DNA of 64,000 nt, from NCBI RefSeq assembly GCF_000003815.2, contig NC_049980.1, positions 24,173,808-24,237,807 on the forward strand, in the 5' to 3' direction. Source of the stretch: Branchiostoma floridae (Eukaryota > Chordata > Leptocardii > Amphioxiformes > Branchiostomatidae). Shown here piece after piece: positions 1 through 13,600 of this stretch. Under the pieces are notes generated by a model that saw nothing but the letters and a program-made list of their open reading frames with translations, was not told the DNA's origin and did no database searches. A program made the translations under genes and the position numbers. The stretch's first letter is position 1. The number at the start of each line of letters is the position of its first letter.

Positions 1-4
1 CACA

Positions 5-127
5 ATGGTGTCAGATGTGCAGCTGGCCATCTTTGCCAACATGCTGGGCGTCACCCTGTTCCTCCTGGTAGTGCTCTATCATTACATCTCCATCAACAAC
101 CCCAAGGCGAAAGCCAAAGATGACTGA
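5..127 (+). CDS. OST4: OST4 micro-protein, copy A (oligosaccharyltransferase subunit 4)
   Basis: OST4 is a single-pass ER membrane micro-protein that stabilises the oligosaccharyltransferase complex, which transfers glycans to asparagine. The ORF is 40 codons, beginning [19 protein letters not shown] and ending with a Lys/Asp-rich cytosolic tail. The start [14 protein letters not shown], the hydrophobic span at about residues 9-27, and the VVLYHY...NNPK end are the family signature, and the length matches the usual 36-40 residues. The ATG lies four bases inside the window, so any upstream exon or promoter cannot be seen. A second complete OST4 ORF starts 87 bp after this stop on the same strand. 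No polyA signal lies between them, so they probably share a transcript or splice alternatively. Assignment is firm; whether this copy is expressed is unknown. Confidence 0.9.
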   Translation: MVSDVQLAIFANMLGVTLFLLVVLYHYISINNPKAKAKDD

Positions 128-196
128 AGAATGCATCATAAAGGAGATTCCCTGTACATAACTGTGAGAAGGCAAGCCCCAAAATCTTCTTGTTGA

Positions 197-334
<138 letters not shown>

Positions 335-562
335 TGATAAGTCCTTGCTGTAGAGTGTTTTTGTAATTGCAAAGGTAAGTGAAACGTAGGGAGTGAGGAA
401 ATCAAAACTCTGTTGTGATGTTGTACTTGAGGCAAAGTCAACTTTTTTTCCAGAATCACAGTGACATATTCAGATTTGTTCTATTGGCCTTTGAAAAATT
501 GGAGTCCTGTGTATCCTCTGTATACATTTGTATATCCATGCACACATACACTAGAATGTCTC

Positions 563-568
563 AATAAA
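563..568 (+). terminator. Polyadenylation signal of the OST4 locus
   Basis: A canonical AATAAA lies about 230 bp after the copy B stop codon, in AT-rich sequence. It is the first such hexamer after either OST4 ORF and is likely the cleavage signal for both. Confidence 0.6.
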
Positions 569-1620
569 AAGTTACTCAAGCAACTTGATAAGTTTTGTAA
601 TGGATTGACATTTTAGACAACCTCCACTGAGCTCCATTGGTAACTGAATCTTCTTTGCGTGTTATTTTATAGTAAACTAACCAACATATTGTATAGTGTA
701 ATGTATATATTTCTTAAAGGGGTGATACAATTAACTGTTGTTGCCCTTTTGCTTTTGAAGAGCTGCAATATGCAGTTATCTATCGTCATTGGTGCACAGA
801 ATTATTATCATTCATCTACAGTAGAACAAAGGGCTAACTAGATAATGACTCAGATTTGTGCTTTTTCTTGCACAGTAATGATGTACCCTGGCAGCTGACT
901 GGATGGATGCTGATCCCTGTGCAGACAGATGATTGGCTGGATTTCCAGTACCTCATGGAGCAGTTGACTGATCAACACACAGATTTCTCACAAGACCTGC
1001 AAAGTCCACCAAACCTTACATTTACAGCTTTTGCTCTTTTTCTGATGTCTGCAACAGAGCGTGTCTACTGTCCACACCAAATCTGTTTGATGCTAACTTC
1101 AAAACAATGTAACATACTGATAGCATAAAGGAAACAAAATCTACATCTTTTTAGACAAACGTTTAATAGCTCAGTTTGCCAACAGCTTGTTTCACTTAAC
1201 CTATCAAAGGTTAAGCGTTTAACTTTGTTAAGTTAAACATCCATCCAGTTACTCTATTTGGTAATTTATAGATGGCATTGTCAAAAGAGACAGGTACAAA
1301 AGATCCAATGTGATAAATGCATTCCATCTTTTAATAAATAGTCCTTTTGTACAACTTAGCCTCATTGTGGTTTGTGTCAGTAAGTAAATTCTTGTTGACC
1401 ATTTGTGAAAACAGTCTGATGAACTTGTAACCTTATCAAACAATTTCTCATGACTGTGAGTAAAACTGGTATGATGCTCCTACTACAATGTTTACTGCAA
1501 ATTGTCAGGAACAGACAGCTTTAACATGGCAGGATGTATACATAATGACATAGTATAAAAGAATGACATCACACAGCCAATTTAGACTGGAAGATAGTCC
1601 AAACATGGTGTTGAATACAT
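569..1620. other. Intergenic / 3' UTR interval
   Basis: This lies between the OST4 polyA signal and the stop codon of the minus-strand WD40 gene. It should contain the 3' UTR of that gene. Short open frames here (for example 856-1128 +) have no recognisable protein features and no splice context. I see no repeat or RNA gene. Confidence 0.5.
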
Positions 1621-4600
1621 CTAGTTGGTATTCATTGACTTAACTGATTTCTTTGCCTTAGACTTCTTGCTTGGCCTCAGAGCACGTAAGACTCTGTTGG
1701 CACGAATGATGTCATGAACTTTCCCTGCGGCAACAGTGGCCGTCGATCGCTCCTGTTCTTTCTGTTGACGTGCGTGGATCTCGCTCACAATGTCCGGTGT
1801 GCTTGGCATGGCGACTGGCTGTATCTTGCTGTAAGGGATGGATGAGTACACTGCAACCTGATGAGGAGGGAACATAATCAGATCAAACAGACTTGGGTAG
1901 GAAAAAGGCATGTTTTTACAATCCAATGATAACACATGTTCAAAGGTGTATGTTATTGACATCATGGTACTCTTGTAAAAAGGAATGGTTGTTCGGAGTT
2001 TGTTAACAGTTTGCCTTACCTGTGTCTGGAACTGCCGGAGCTTGGGCAGACGGGCAGGTGCGCGATGTCGAGTTTGGGGGCGATATCCGCCCCGCAGGAT
2101 GTTGCTGGACGGCGTTGGCCTCCTCTGGGGGAATTCACGAAGATGAAATTGCTGGTTTCAGACTAATTCCATTAAAATGGAATTGCATTGTATAAAAACA
2201 CAAGTTGGAAGGCTAGTACTTCCATAGGAGTAGTTCTGTCATCTCTTTTAGCTTCTTTCTTGACTGTGATTTCTTTGGTTTTATTTATTCATCTCCAAAC
2301 AGGTGGATGGCCCCTACAACTTTTGAAAGTTGATTTCCAAGGGGACCCACCATACAAATAAACGAGACAAACAACATAACATGTTACATTCAGTCAAAGT
2401 AAAGACGCCAGTGGACAACATACAGTAAATCACATGAAAACCAAGGCGTCCATTTCACCAAGGAGCTTTCATCAGATAAAAACTTGATTTCACAGTAGTA
2501 AACGTTCAAAGGTCAAACCAAAACCGTCAAAAGATAAAGTGTAGGTCAGAGGTCAAGGTTCTACATGTGGCATGTGCCTTGAGGCAGCTTTAAGCTGGAT
2601 TCAATAGTACCTGAAGCAGATGTTCCGAGCTTGTCTTCTGTAAGACTGGGGGTAAATGTGGCTTATCCGTATTCAGGACCTCCTCCACATCTGCAAACCT
2701 GACCTGCAGATCAAGTGGTCTCAGGGTGACTATGGTATGACTCATAAGTCACATCTACCACTATGGTAAGTCACATGTACCACTATGGTAAGTCACATGT
2801 ACCACTACGTAGCTGCATAATCACAGAGCATTGTCGTCAGGACTGCATGCATTGTCATGGAAGGTAACTAATGGCAAAAGTGACTCTGTTGCAGCCTTTT
2901 GTTGTATTGATGGTAACTTGACATTGATTTTTACGTTAGTCAAAAGTAGATGTTCAAGTGTTAGTTTTAAAACAAGTCCATTTTTTTTCTACATTTGAAA
3001 AAAAAATCCCTCCCCAAAGATCCTTCCTGTTCCACCCCTTGTACAGTAATTCCATTTACAGTCAAGCCTGTATTAGCATAGCTTTGCATAGCGACCACCT
3101 GGCCATTGTGGTCACTTTTTGTTGGTCCCTTGGATTTTTCCCATTGACCTAAGCATTAGAAAAAAGTCTATAGCGGCCACCTGTCCAACACGTTCACACG
3201 ATTTCCGGTCCTGTGGATGCAGAAACACTGTCTTTTGCAACCATACAGTGGCCATATGTCACCCCGGTCCGAGTTTAAAATTGTAGTTTGAGAGGATTTG
3301 GAGTTCCCGACAGGATTATTTTGGCAATAGCGGAAGCTACGCGTTCCTTGACCGTTAGAGCGCAAGTCTTTGTCAGCAAATTTAACAACATTGCGCATGG
3401 TACTATCAATCATTTTGACTTTGGCAGGATCAGTTGAATTTTGAGACGATCGAGACAACGTTACCTGGTGAAAAAGATTAGTGGGTACTGAAAATGTGCA
3501 ACTTATTGCTCATAGTTTATTGATCAGCATTTTCTGTATAGTGGCCACCTGTCTATAGTGCCCACATTGTCTCTATAGTGACCACAGTCCCTTGAGTGGC
3601 TGCTATAGACAGGTTTGACTGTATATGAAATGGTATAAATAAGGCAGACTGTTGAGGGCCCTGTCACATTTGTCATGTGTGATACACCCCTACATGTACA
3701 TGTAGTTTTGTGATGGCAAATTGATTATACTGGTATCTCATGACAGTTCTGAATGTGTTATAATTCTAGTTGTCTGTGACAGAAAAAGTTCCTTTTTTTA
3801 AAAATCTTGCAACAACAAAAATCATATAACAAATATGCATTCAATGAGACGCTAACTTTTGTGGCTTTGTGCTGTGCTACTGCCTGTGCTTCTTCCTTTT
3901 CTGCATCTGCTGGAACTTCTCCTCGTTCAACTTTTTTGTTCCACTGCGTTTTCTCTCTTGCCATCATCATCAAGATGTTGCGAGCCAGCCTGGAAAACAA
4001 ACGTAAAATCTACACAGTCTAGGTTGCACAGATGCCACTGACAGTAGAATTAATTACCGATAGACAAATACTAGAATGACTATAGGTAGATTAGCCTTTT
4101 AGTTTTACATAGCAGGATAGAAGGTGAAGTATCCTATGGAACATTATTTTAAACAAAGCCCACATGTAGATTTCTACTTGAGAGCTGAGTGAAAAAGATT
4201 GTAAAGCATGTCACAGTCACCTCCACTTCGGACGTATCCCTCCATTCAGTACTTTCAGGGTTGTTGCAGAGCCCACACGGACAATGTCCAAAGGACAACG
4301 CTTAGGCAGCCTGCGGGGACGCACTGGCTTCTCAAGCTTTGTCCATGGGTTCTTCTGCCCAAAAGTACCTATGAGTCAGAGATAACAATACATTTGAGAT
4401 TGTAATGCTGAGGAGAAGAAGTACCGGTATCAAACCTTTACTAGTAACAGGTCCATTTACTGATTTAGGGCTGTGATTTCATGCATTTTGGAATGTTGGT
4501 AGCTTAAAATGATGGAGAAACTGTTAAAGAAACTTGGAAGAAACTGATTGCAGAACCATAGATAGTATCTGTGAGGTTGTGTTAGGACTGAAAGGGCATT

Positions 4601-7600
4601 ATGCGTCCAAGCCTTTTTCCGAACACAATTGACTGTTTGTCAACATTTGCTTATCAATAATAAAGGATGATGAAAGTCAATCTAATTCCACACAGTTTGT
4701 CAATAGAACAACAATAGAGTATCGAATACTGTAGAAAGGACTCACCTATGTATCTGCCACAAGCAGTCCACAGACGAATGGTACAGTCGGAACTTGCGGT
4801 GGCAATCAGCCTCCGTGGCTCCAGGTACTGTATCTCTACCACTGCTTTGGTGTGGCCACGGAAGGAGTTCAGGAGTGGGGGGGCTGTTAGGTTTGTCCCC
4901 CGCTGATCAATGTCAAAATCAACAGGCAAGTGGTATCTCGTGTCTACTGCAAAATAATTGTTTGATTTCACTATGGAGCACTAATTTGGCTCTTGAAAGC
5001 ACCCGGTTCCCTATATTATAATGAAAAGTCACAACATAAGATTGAAAATGTGTGATGACAATAGTATATGTTGATGTAAACAAAAATCACCTTTGCACTT
5101 TCTTTCCTTTGCACGCATTTTGAGGCTGTACTTGCCAATATCTGAGTTCAGAAATGGAAATATGCTCTGAATTTCCTTGTCTCTGGCATCATTAGGTGGT
5201 GGGGGATTCTTGATGCAGTATCTACGGATATCCCACACCTAAAACAGAGATGAACAAGAACAGTACTGGTAAACATGTCCTTGAAATCCAAGTCATAACG
5301 TTACCTATTTTGAAGTAAACCATGTGGGCAGGACCAGGACAATTCAGCCGTTTTCAACTCTGTCAGCCAGGGTTAGGGTTAAGGTTACGGTTGGGTACTA
5401 CCGTATATTCTCGAATAAAGTACGCACCCCAATTAAAGTACGCACCCCTGATTTTGGACAAGTCTTAGACAGATCTTTGGGACTGAAAGGTAAAATGGAA
5501 AAACTCAAATAAAGTACGCACCCCTTCTCCACCAGTTTTGAACAGACCTTTAACTAAATAAATTTGAATTTATGATGTTTTCCCCGCATAAAATGACCTG
5601 GGTTTACACTGTCATTGTCTCTATAAACTTGTGAATTGCCTGCTGCAAATTATAAAAATCACTGAGAACTGGTAGAAGAAATCAGGCAAAACCAGTTGTA
5701 CAAGTCAAAGTCACTAACTCAAAAGGATTGTATGCAAATGCCACTGTTAATATGTAAATCATGTTAAGACAATTTCTTTGTTTCATATTTAGACAACTTC
5801 AAGACAACAACAATGTGTATGTTTTGAAACATTACTAGAAGTGTAGCTCCACCTTGCTTTATTTAAGGCTTTTCTTACCATTTATCTGTGCAGTAACCTC
5901 AAATAAAGTACGCACCCCGACTTTGGCAACAACTTATAGCACCTTTTCAATTTTGAAAAGTTAAAAAAGTGCGTACTTTATTCGAGAATATACGGTAGTA
6001 CTATGGCCAAGTTGACCGGGGTGTTGGGCCAAGTTGGTAAAGTAGCAAAGCATCTAACATTCCTTACTACCTAGATTAGAGACAAAGCTTTTATTCATGT
6101 CCACCGGGGACTTTGCTCCTTACCTTGATGTACCCTGCTGTGTCTCCTGTAAACAGAAATTCATTGTTTGAGTCTGTTTCCATGGCGAGGATACCAATGT
6201 CTTTCTCCGTTGCCCGGAACTGTCCCAGCATCCCGCCCTTGTGGTGGATGGACCATGCCCGGACCCAGCCGTCTGCCCCGCAGGCCAGCAGGATGGCGGT
6301 GTCCTGGTTGTTTTCTCGGGTGGACAGAAAGATGATCTTGTCTATGGCTACATTGTACTTACTGACCCTGCGCTGTCTCTCTGCATGGTACTCAACTGTT
6401 TCCAGACTGGAGGAGCTCTGAGCTGAAGTCACTAAAACAAAAGAAGACAAAATGATACAATAGGTCAAGACTCTTATGAGAATGCTTTCAAGTAGATATG
6501 TTGGAAACAGAAAATTGAAAATGACCATGAAATCTACCGGTAACATAACTTAATATATTTTGTTGGCTCAAAGTATATTTTCTCAACCTAAAATTAAATC
6601 CTACCTTGTTCTTCCATCATACCTCCCCAACCAATGCTGGCTTTTCTCGCATCAAACTGCAGCCCGGTATCTGGCTTGGACCCTTCTTCACTGCTGGTCT
6701 CACACTGCTCTTGTATAGGACATTTTGACTGGCTGTTAGTCTCCTCCTGCTGTGTGTTGGTTGGTCCAGGACTGGTGGCATCAGACTTGCTGGACATGTG
6801 CCATACTGTATATAATTTAAACAAAAGGCATGACAAGCAGTCAAAAGGTTTGGTGCAGTTTTCCATTACAGAGTTCAGTGTGGGCATGGGTTTCCTTGCA
6901 ACAATGCCTATGTTGCAGACCACAGGATCTCAACTGTTCTATACAAATTGTAGTATGTTGTGAAGTTGCTAAAGAGAAATTCTGTACAAAGTATAACTTG
7001 CATAAGAGCAATGGAACTTTCTTCTTATTCAAACATTATAAGGAACATGTAATGCTACCTTACCCTTGATCATGTTTTCACGTGAAGTTTCCCCTGGTAC
7101 ACCAAAGCATATAGGAGACATGGGGTAGGCACCATGGAAGGCATTCAGACGACACAGGACATGACCAGTGTCAGCTGACCATAGAATGATGTCCTGTGTT
7201 CATGTCAAAAACAAAAGTCAATAAAGTCCACCCCGCATCTAAGTGCTTAAAGAAATACTTTAGCAAACCTGAATTGATTTTCAAGTCCTCGGTTCTTATC
7301 TGTTACAAGTTTCTCCTCTTTATATTCAACTTGTCCTGTCTCTCCATAGCCTCTACAGCTCTAATAACACTTTGTTTTTTGTTTGAATCTATTATTTATT
7401 CATGAAAGCTCAAATCGGCCTGCAGGCCGCTGTTCATTGAGGTCATGAGGGAAGAGGCAAGGGTCAGACAAAGTATATAACAGAGATACAGTTACGCCAT
7501 ATATAATCGTTTAGAGTCCTATAAGTCTATATACACAATTTTTACATACGTACAAAGAAAGAAACTGCTACATAGTCTGTTCATTTTGGCCGTTCCCATT

Positions 7601-10600
7601 ATTTTTAGAGTCTCTGTTGGAAATGTGCTATGGGAATGTATTTATTACTGCTCACCTCACCACACATCACCTCTTCCTTGACTACAATAATCTAATAGCG
7701 AAACAAGTTAGACCTTTTAAACATCACCAACCCTTGGAAGGCATTGAAGACCTTATTACATTACTTACCCCATCGTATGAGCTTGTTGCCAGAATAGACA
7801 ATGGGCTGTAGTAGGAGGAGCACAAGATATCCTCTCCATGGCGCACAGGCCATACCTTCATATCATCATCTTCATCACCTTTGGCATCCCTACACGACAA
7901 CAGCAACAGTTAGTGTTTTATAGGTCCAACCTGGAAAAAATCATCATAATCAGTATGTTTACCCTGACAGTTTTTACCTTCATATCATATAATTCCATAA
8001 GCTACTAGCAGTAGTCTCCACCATAACTATGCTATCTATGGGGAGAATAACCCAAAGTTGGCCAGTGGCTACCATTGGGTAACGTAAATGTTACCCTATT
8101 TTTGACAAATTCCATACCTTGTAGGAAAGGCATGGTGTTTGCTGTATTAACAGGAGTAAAACAGCCTCGTTAAAAAGATGTATTGCAATTGGCAGACTTA
8201 CAGGTGGCAGACAACCCTTCTATTCCAGCCTGACACTGCGATGTGCTGCTTGTAGCAGATAATGCTCTTCACCTGCAGAGGTTAGGGGAGGCATTTAAAA
8301 GAGATACTTAGCATTTTCTGTCCCAGAAAAGTCTTTAAATGGCATTGGGGCATGGGACTAAGAATTGGAGCATCGGAACATAAGGGTGTAGCCTCTCTAT
8401 CACATGTACCTCACATGTATCCACATGTTCAAAGTCCTTTAACAAGGCACCGTTGTTGAAGTTCCATATCTGCACCTGTCCTGCCTTTGTTCCAGTAATC
8501 AGGCGACGTTCTGGATTGAAGAAAGTCAAATGTCAGTACATTTATCCATCTAAAAATAGAGGCATATTCTCAGAGTCATTGTGTGAAAAGAAGGAGGTGT
8601 ATTCCTTTTATCATCGCTATTGTTTTGGAGACATCTTGTCTAAAATGAGGTTCTCTTACAGTTAAGACATCTTGGGTTCTTTTACAGTAGAGGCATGTTG
8701 TTACCATCAAACAATCAAATAAGCAAGGAACAGACAACTGAAACAAAGTTACATAAAATGCTGAACTCACTGGTGGGGTCAAAGCACATGGCTGTAATTT
8801 CAGGACAGTCTTCTTCTTTCCCATGGTGTATGGAGAACTGGATAACTTTCTCCCCATTGTCGATGCTCCACACATGGATCATGTCATCATGGCTGACACT
8901 CACGATCTGCACAGGGAACATCACAAACTTGTTTCTATGTGAAGAAGGATTGTTTATGAATATACCAGCACTGAATGAGTAGGTCTTCAAATCAATTTTA
9001 TCGTTTCTGTCATCTCCTTATTACAATATCTGTACGTCTGCAGGTTGTAGATTTTTATTGTCCATGAAAATGGGTAGTCAGTCAACTGAAGGAAAAATGT
9101 AGCCAGTATTCTGACATCTAGAGAGGAATTTGACAGCAAGCTTATTTAATGACTGTTCAACTCTTACCACATCAAAGAGATCATTATATAGGATTGTGCA
9201 GATTGGCTGTTCATGTGACATCGTCTCCAGGGCGTCCTTGTCTTCTTCTATTTTCACACGGTCAAACACAGCAAGCTGGGAGGCAGAAAAGGAAAGTACG
9301 TTACAAGGTCACATTGACACATGTCTATAAAAACACAGGATTTGTGGAACAGGATTTGTCGAGGTATGTATGGTGGGTATTCTCCTCCCAAAATGATAGT
9401 CTTACTAATAATGCCCTGTTCAGCACCAGGGACAGCGCCATCTAGCCAGTAATTCATGTATGACATGTTATTCAGCACCAAGGACAGTGATATACATCAA
9501 TGTATGACTGGTTAGTTTGGAGCAATTTCATCCACTGATCCATGAGTAGCCACTGATTTCCAGGGACAGTGCTATGCAGGTTCAACCCTAATTTTGACAC
9601 CACTATGTTCAGCTGCCCTATGTTCCAACACCCTACATTCCAATGCCCTTAATAGGGATCATTCTGACATTAGGAATACTGTTAGAAGGTGTTGGAACAG
9701 GGGGGCATCCGAACCATGGGGTGTTGGAACATAAGGGTGTCAGAACATATGGGTGTTGGAATATAAGGGTGTAACCATACATCTGTGTTTAAAAGAAGAA
9801 AGGAGGCATCAGTGTTTGTATCCGTAGTGTTTGTAGGGTACACTTTGATGACTTGTACCCACCATGTTATTGGCTAGGATGATGGAGTCAGTCTTCTTGC
9901 TGTAGCAGCTGACATTGATGGGGTGGTGGCCCATGGGGACATTCCTTGCTGGGATGCTCTGGACACAGTTGTGCTCTCGCACATCCCATACCTTTACATT
10001 CTGTGATGTGAAATGGAGAAATGCACATGCTCACAAACAGTGCTAGTATGCCAACTTATGTTAAAAAGCATATTTGACTTCATGGCACACTTCCATGAAC
10101 ATTGCTCAATAGAAAGTTTTTAATCAGTAATGTCATTTGGACACAAATTGGAGCATGATGAAAGAGATCTCCTTCCCCTTAATGTGACTCTGATTACAAA
10201 GTTGTTGTAACACACATCATCCAACACGTCCAGCCCATACCTTCCCCTTGTCCACCGACACAATGTGCTGGCCCTGGTCTGTCCACATGACATGCAGCAC
10301 AGCAGAGTTGTGCCCACGGAACACAGTGGTGGCCTTGGTGGTGACGTAAGGATTCCATATACGTACTGACCAGTCCATGCCTCCAGTAGCTGCAGTAATA
10401 TGGGGGTGTCAATTAACTGGAATAAAAAAATCTCAAGTGTCATAAAAAACACATCCTATAAAACTATGTACATTCTTCTAGGTTAAGAGGCATGGAATAA
10501 GTGTGAATTATTTATGTAATCATCTGTGTAAATGTACTGTTTTACAATTTTCTTTTCTTCATGCTTTTGAATAGATTTCGGGTACAAATGAGAACCATTC

Positions 10601-13600
10601 CAAGTATAACACTAATAGACAAAAGTAGATACTCAAGTTAGCTTAATTGTATTTTTTGTGCACACATATTATGTCATAATTGATAAAAGAATATAATTTC
10701 TGCTTGCTACTTACCAATAACGTTCTTGATGCTACAAAAGTCCACAGCACACACTCCTTTCCTGATCTTAAAGAATGAATGCCTGTAACAAACCAAGTCA
10801 TCACAATTGGTCTAATGCAGCTTTGGAACTTAATGTTCAAGTTTCAATTCTCTGCTGATTCATCATCACCTGCATCATTTGCTTCATTCTAAGATGAAGC
10901 ATGAAGGGAGGAAAGTGTCAAAACTTTCTAATTAGGCCTTACTTACATTTTCTTCAGGTTAATGTCCCCTGCAAACAGCGCTGTCTCAGTGTTCACAGAA
11001 CAGGAGAGGAAAAAGCCGGACTCGCTGCAGTACATCACTTTCTTTACCCAGTCATTGTGCAGCTAAAATGACAATAAACAGAATGATTTCAGTGATGTAT
11101 TCAGGCTGACAAGGCAAGCCATGCCTTCTCTTTACAACTGCTAGTTAATTAAATCAGCTAAGTTTGGGAAAGGTGTCAAGTATGTATCCAGGCTACATAA
11201 CATTACTCAATCTCATTATTGAAAGTAACACATGTTGGAAACTGTATATAGGAAATGTTTCTCCCTATAAGCATGGAACATACTAAAGTCACAATGACTT
11301 TACAGCAAGTTTCTGAGCTTGAAATTTGAAGTTGTTCTGTTTCTATTTAGTAAAAAATGTGTGATTTTTGGAAGTAGAAAACGCAGAGTGAGAGCAATAA
11401 AGCGTAATCATAGGCAAGACATCCTTACATGATGCTGCACTGCCTTCACACCCTTTACTGCGCCCTGCTGCAGAGCAGCAAATGGGATCCGCTTGCAGCC
11501 TGCTAAATGGAAACAATGACTGATGACAACTGAGTTTTTTCAATGAACATTCAAAACTGACTAAAGCTAAAATTCTTGAACTCATGATGATTTAATACCA
11601 TGAATACATAACAGTTTTTTAAGGTCATAGTGTAAAATCACTCAAGCTCTTTCTGTAATGTCACAATTCAACCCTTGATAGACAATATCAATTTTAATCC
11701 TTGATGATAATGAACTGTATCTGAAGGCATGGTGGCGGTGTCCTCATTTACATATCTGACCAGATAGCGTACAAGCGACGCTTAGATCTGGAATCACCGT
11801 CTGTTGAATGCATTTGGCTTGAACTCTTTGTAGGACGCAGCCGTTTACTCTTTTCTGTCTACTACCGGCCACCTGGCCAGGATTCCAAAACTGTTGATGA
11901 ATTTGTTGACTTGTTTAGTGACTCAGTATTCACAGCTGAATCCTCTCAACACGATGGCATCATTGTCACAGGTGACTTTAATGCCAAACACGAGGCATGG
12001 TGGGCCCATGACCCAATCACTTCGGTCAGCACAAAACTATTGCAAGCTTCTAAAATGTTAAATCTCACACAGGTGATAAAGGAGCCAACGTGCGATTTGT
12101 CACGGTCTCCCTCCCTGATTGACCTTCTATTCATCAACGAGAAAAAACTTATCAAGTCTACCTCTGTGTTATCTCCCCTCTCCGGATGCCACCATAGCCC
12201 TATTGTCGCTACTATTAACTTGTCACTCAGGCCCCCTCGTCCTTATGTCCGTACCATCTGGGATTATTCCAAAACCGATCACAGCTTGCTGGCACTCTTT
12301 TTAGAAGTATCTAAAGCATGTGGCTATGATAATGTAGACAATCGTTTTCTTAAATCCATATGTCCCTATATCTCTGACAAAATTGCATATGTTTTTAACT
12401 GTCTCTAAATCATGGAGTCTTCCCTGAATCCTGGAAAAGAGCAAATGTGGTACCAATTTTCAAAAAGGGGGACCCCGAGGATGTGTCGAATTACCGACCT
12501 GTATCCCTACTCCCCTGTTTGTCTAAAATCCTTGAAAAAATTGTATTTAAACACTTGTACAACCACCTGATGTCCCAAAACTTATTATATTCTCTCCAGT
12601 CTGGATTTATCCGTCGAGATTCAACAGTAGGCCAACTTGTTTGTGTAACTGACAAAATTCTTGAAGCTCTTGACTCTAATAGAGAGGTCCGAGCGGTTTA
12701 TTTAGATTTTTCACGTGCATTTGACAAAGTTTGGCATAAGGGCATTACTTTCAAGCTTCAAAGAAATTGGGTCGAGGGTCCGGTCCTAAATTGGTTCCAC
12801 AGCTATCTTTCTGATCGTGTACAAAGAGTAGTTATAGATGGCCAGCACTCAGATTGGTGTAATATTCGTGCAGGCATACCACAGGGTTCTGTATTAGGCC
12901 CCCTCTTATTTCTTGTTTACATCAATGATATGGTGGACGATTTATCATCTTGCCCGTTTCTCTTTGCAGATGATAGTTCTTTAGTAGATATAGTGGATAG
13001 CCCAACCAAAACTGCGTCAAGTCTAAATTCTGATCTTAGTAAGATATCATCTTGGGCTTCCACGTGGCTTATGAAACTGAATCCTTTAAAAACTGAGGAA
13101 ATGTGTTTTTCCAGGAAAATCGATCCCCCTTGCCATCCTCCCCTTTTTCTTGACAACTGTGTCATTCAATCTGTAAAAGACCACAAGCACATTGGTGTTT
13201 TTCTCACGTCCACCATGTCTTGGGAAAAACATATTACACACATGATTGCCAAAGTATCAAAACGTGTGTCCACACTGAACAAACTTAAATTTAAATTGCC
13301 ACGACATGTACTCGAAGTTATCTACAAGTCCTTCATTCGTCCACTTCTTGAATACGCTGACATAGTATGGCATGGCTGCACTATATCGGACTCCCGACGT
13401 ATAGAGAGAGTACAATATGAGTGCTCACTCACAGTATCAGGTGCTGTGAGAGGATCCTCATATTTGTCACTCCTTTCTGAACTTGGGTGGGAAAAACTGT
13501 CTGACCGTCGCCATATTCACTCTTTGTCAATGTTTCATAAAATTGTTCATGGTCACACTCGTCAGTATCTTCAGGAGTTGATCACTCCTGAAGTCTCTGC

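Noticed and set aside
856-1128. 90-codon frame downstream of OST4
   Set aside because: No family features and no transcript signals; likely chance.
3168-3458. 96-codon minus-strand frame inside the TA-flanked element
   Set aside because: Could be a transposase remnant but no catalytic or DNA-binding motif is visible; left as part of the element.
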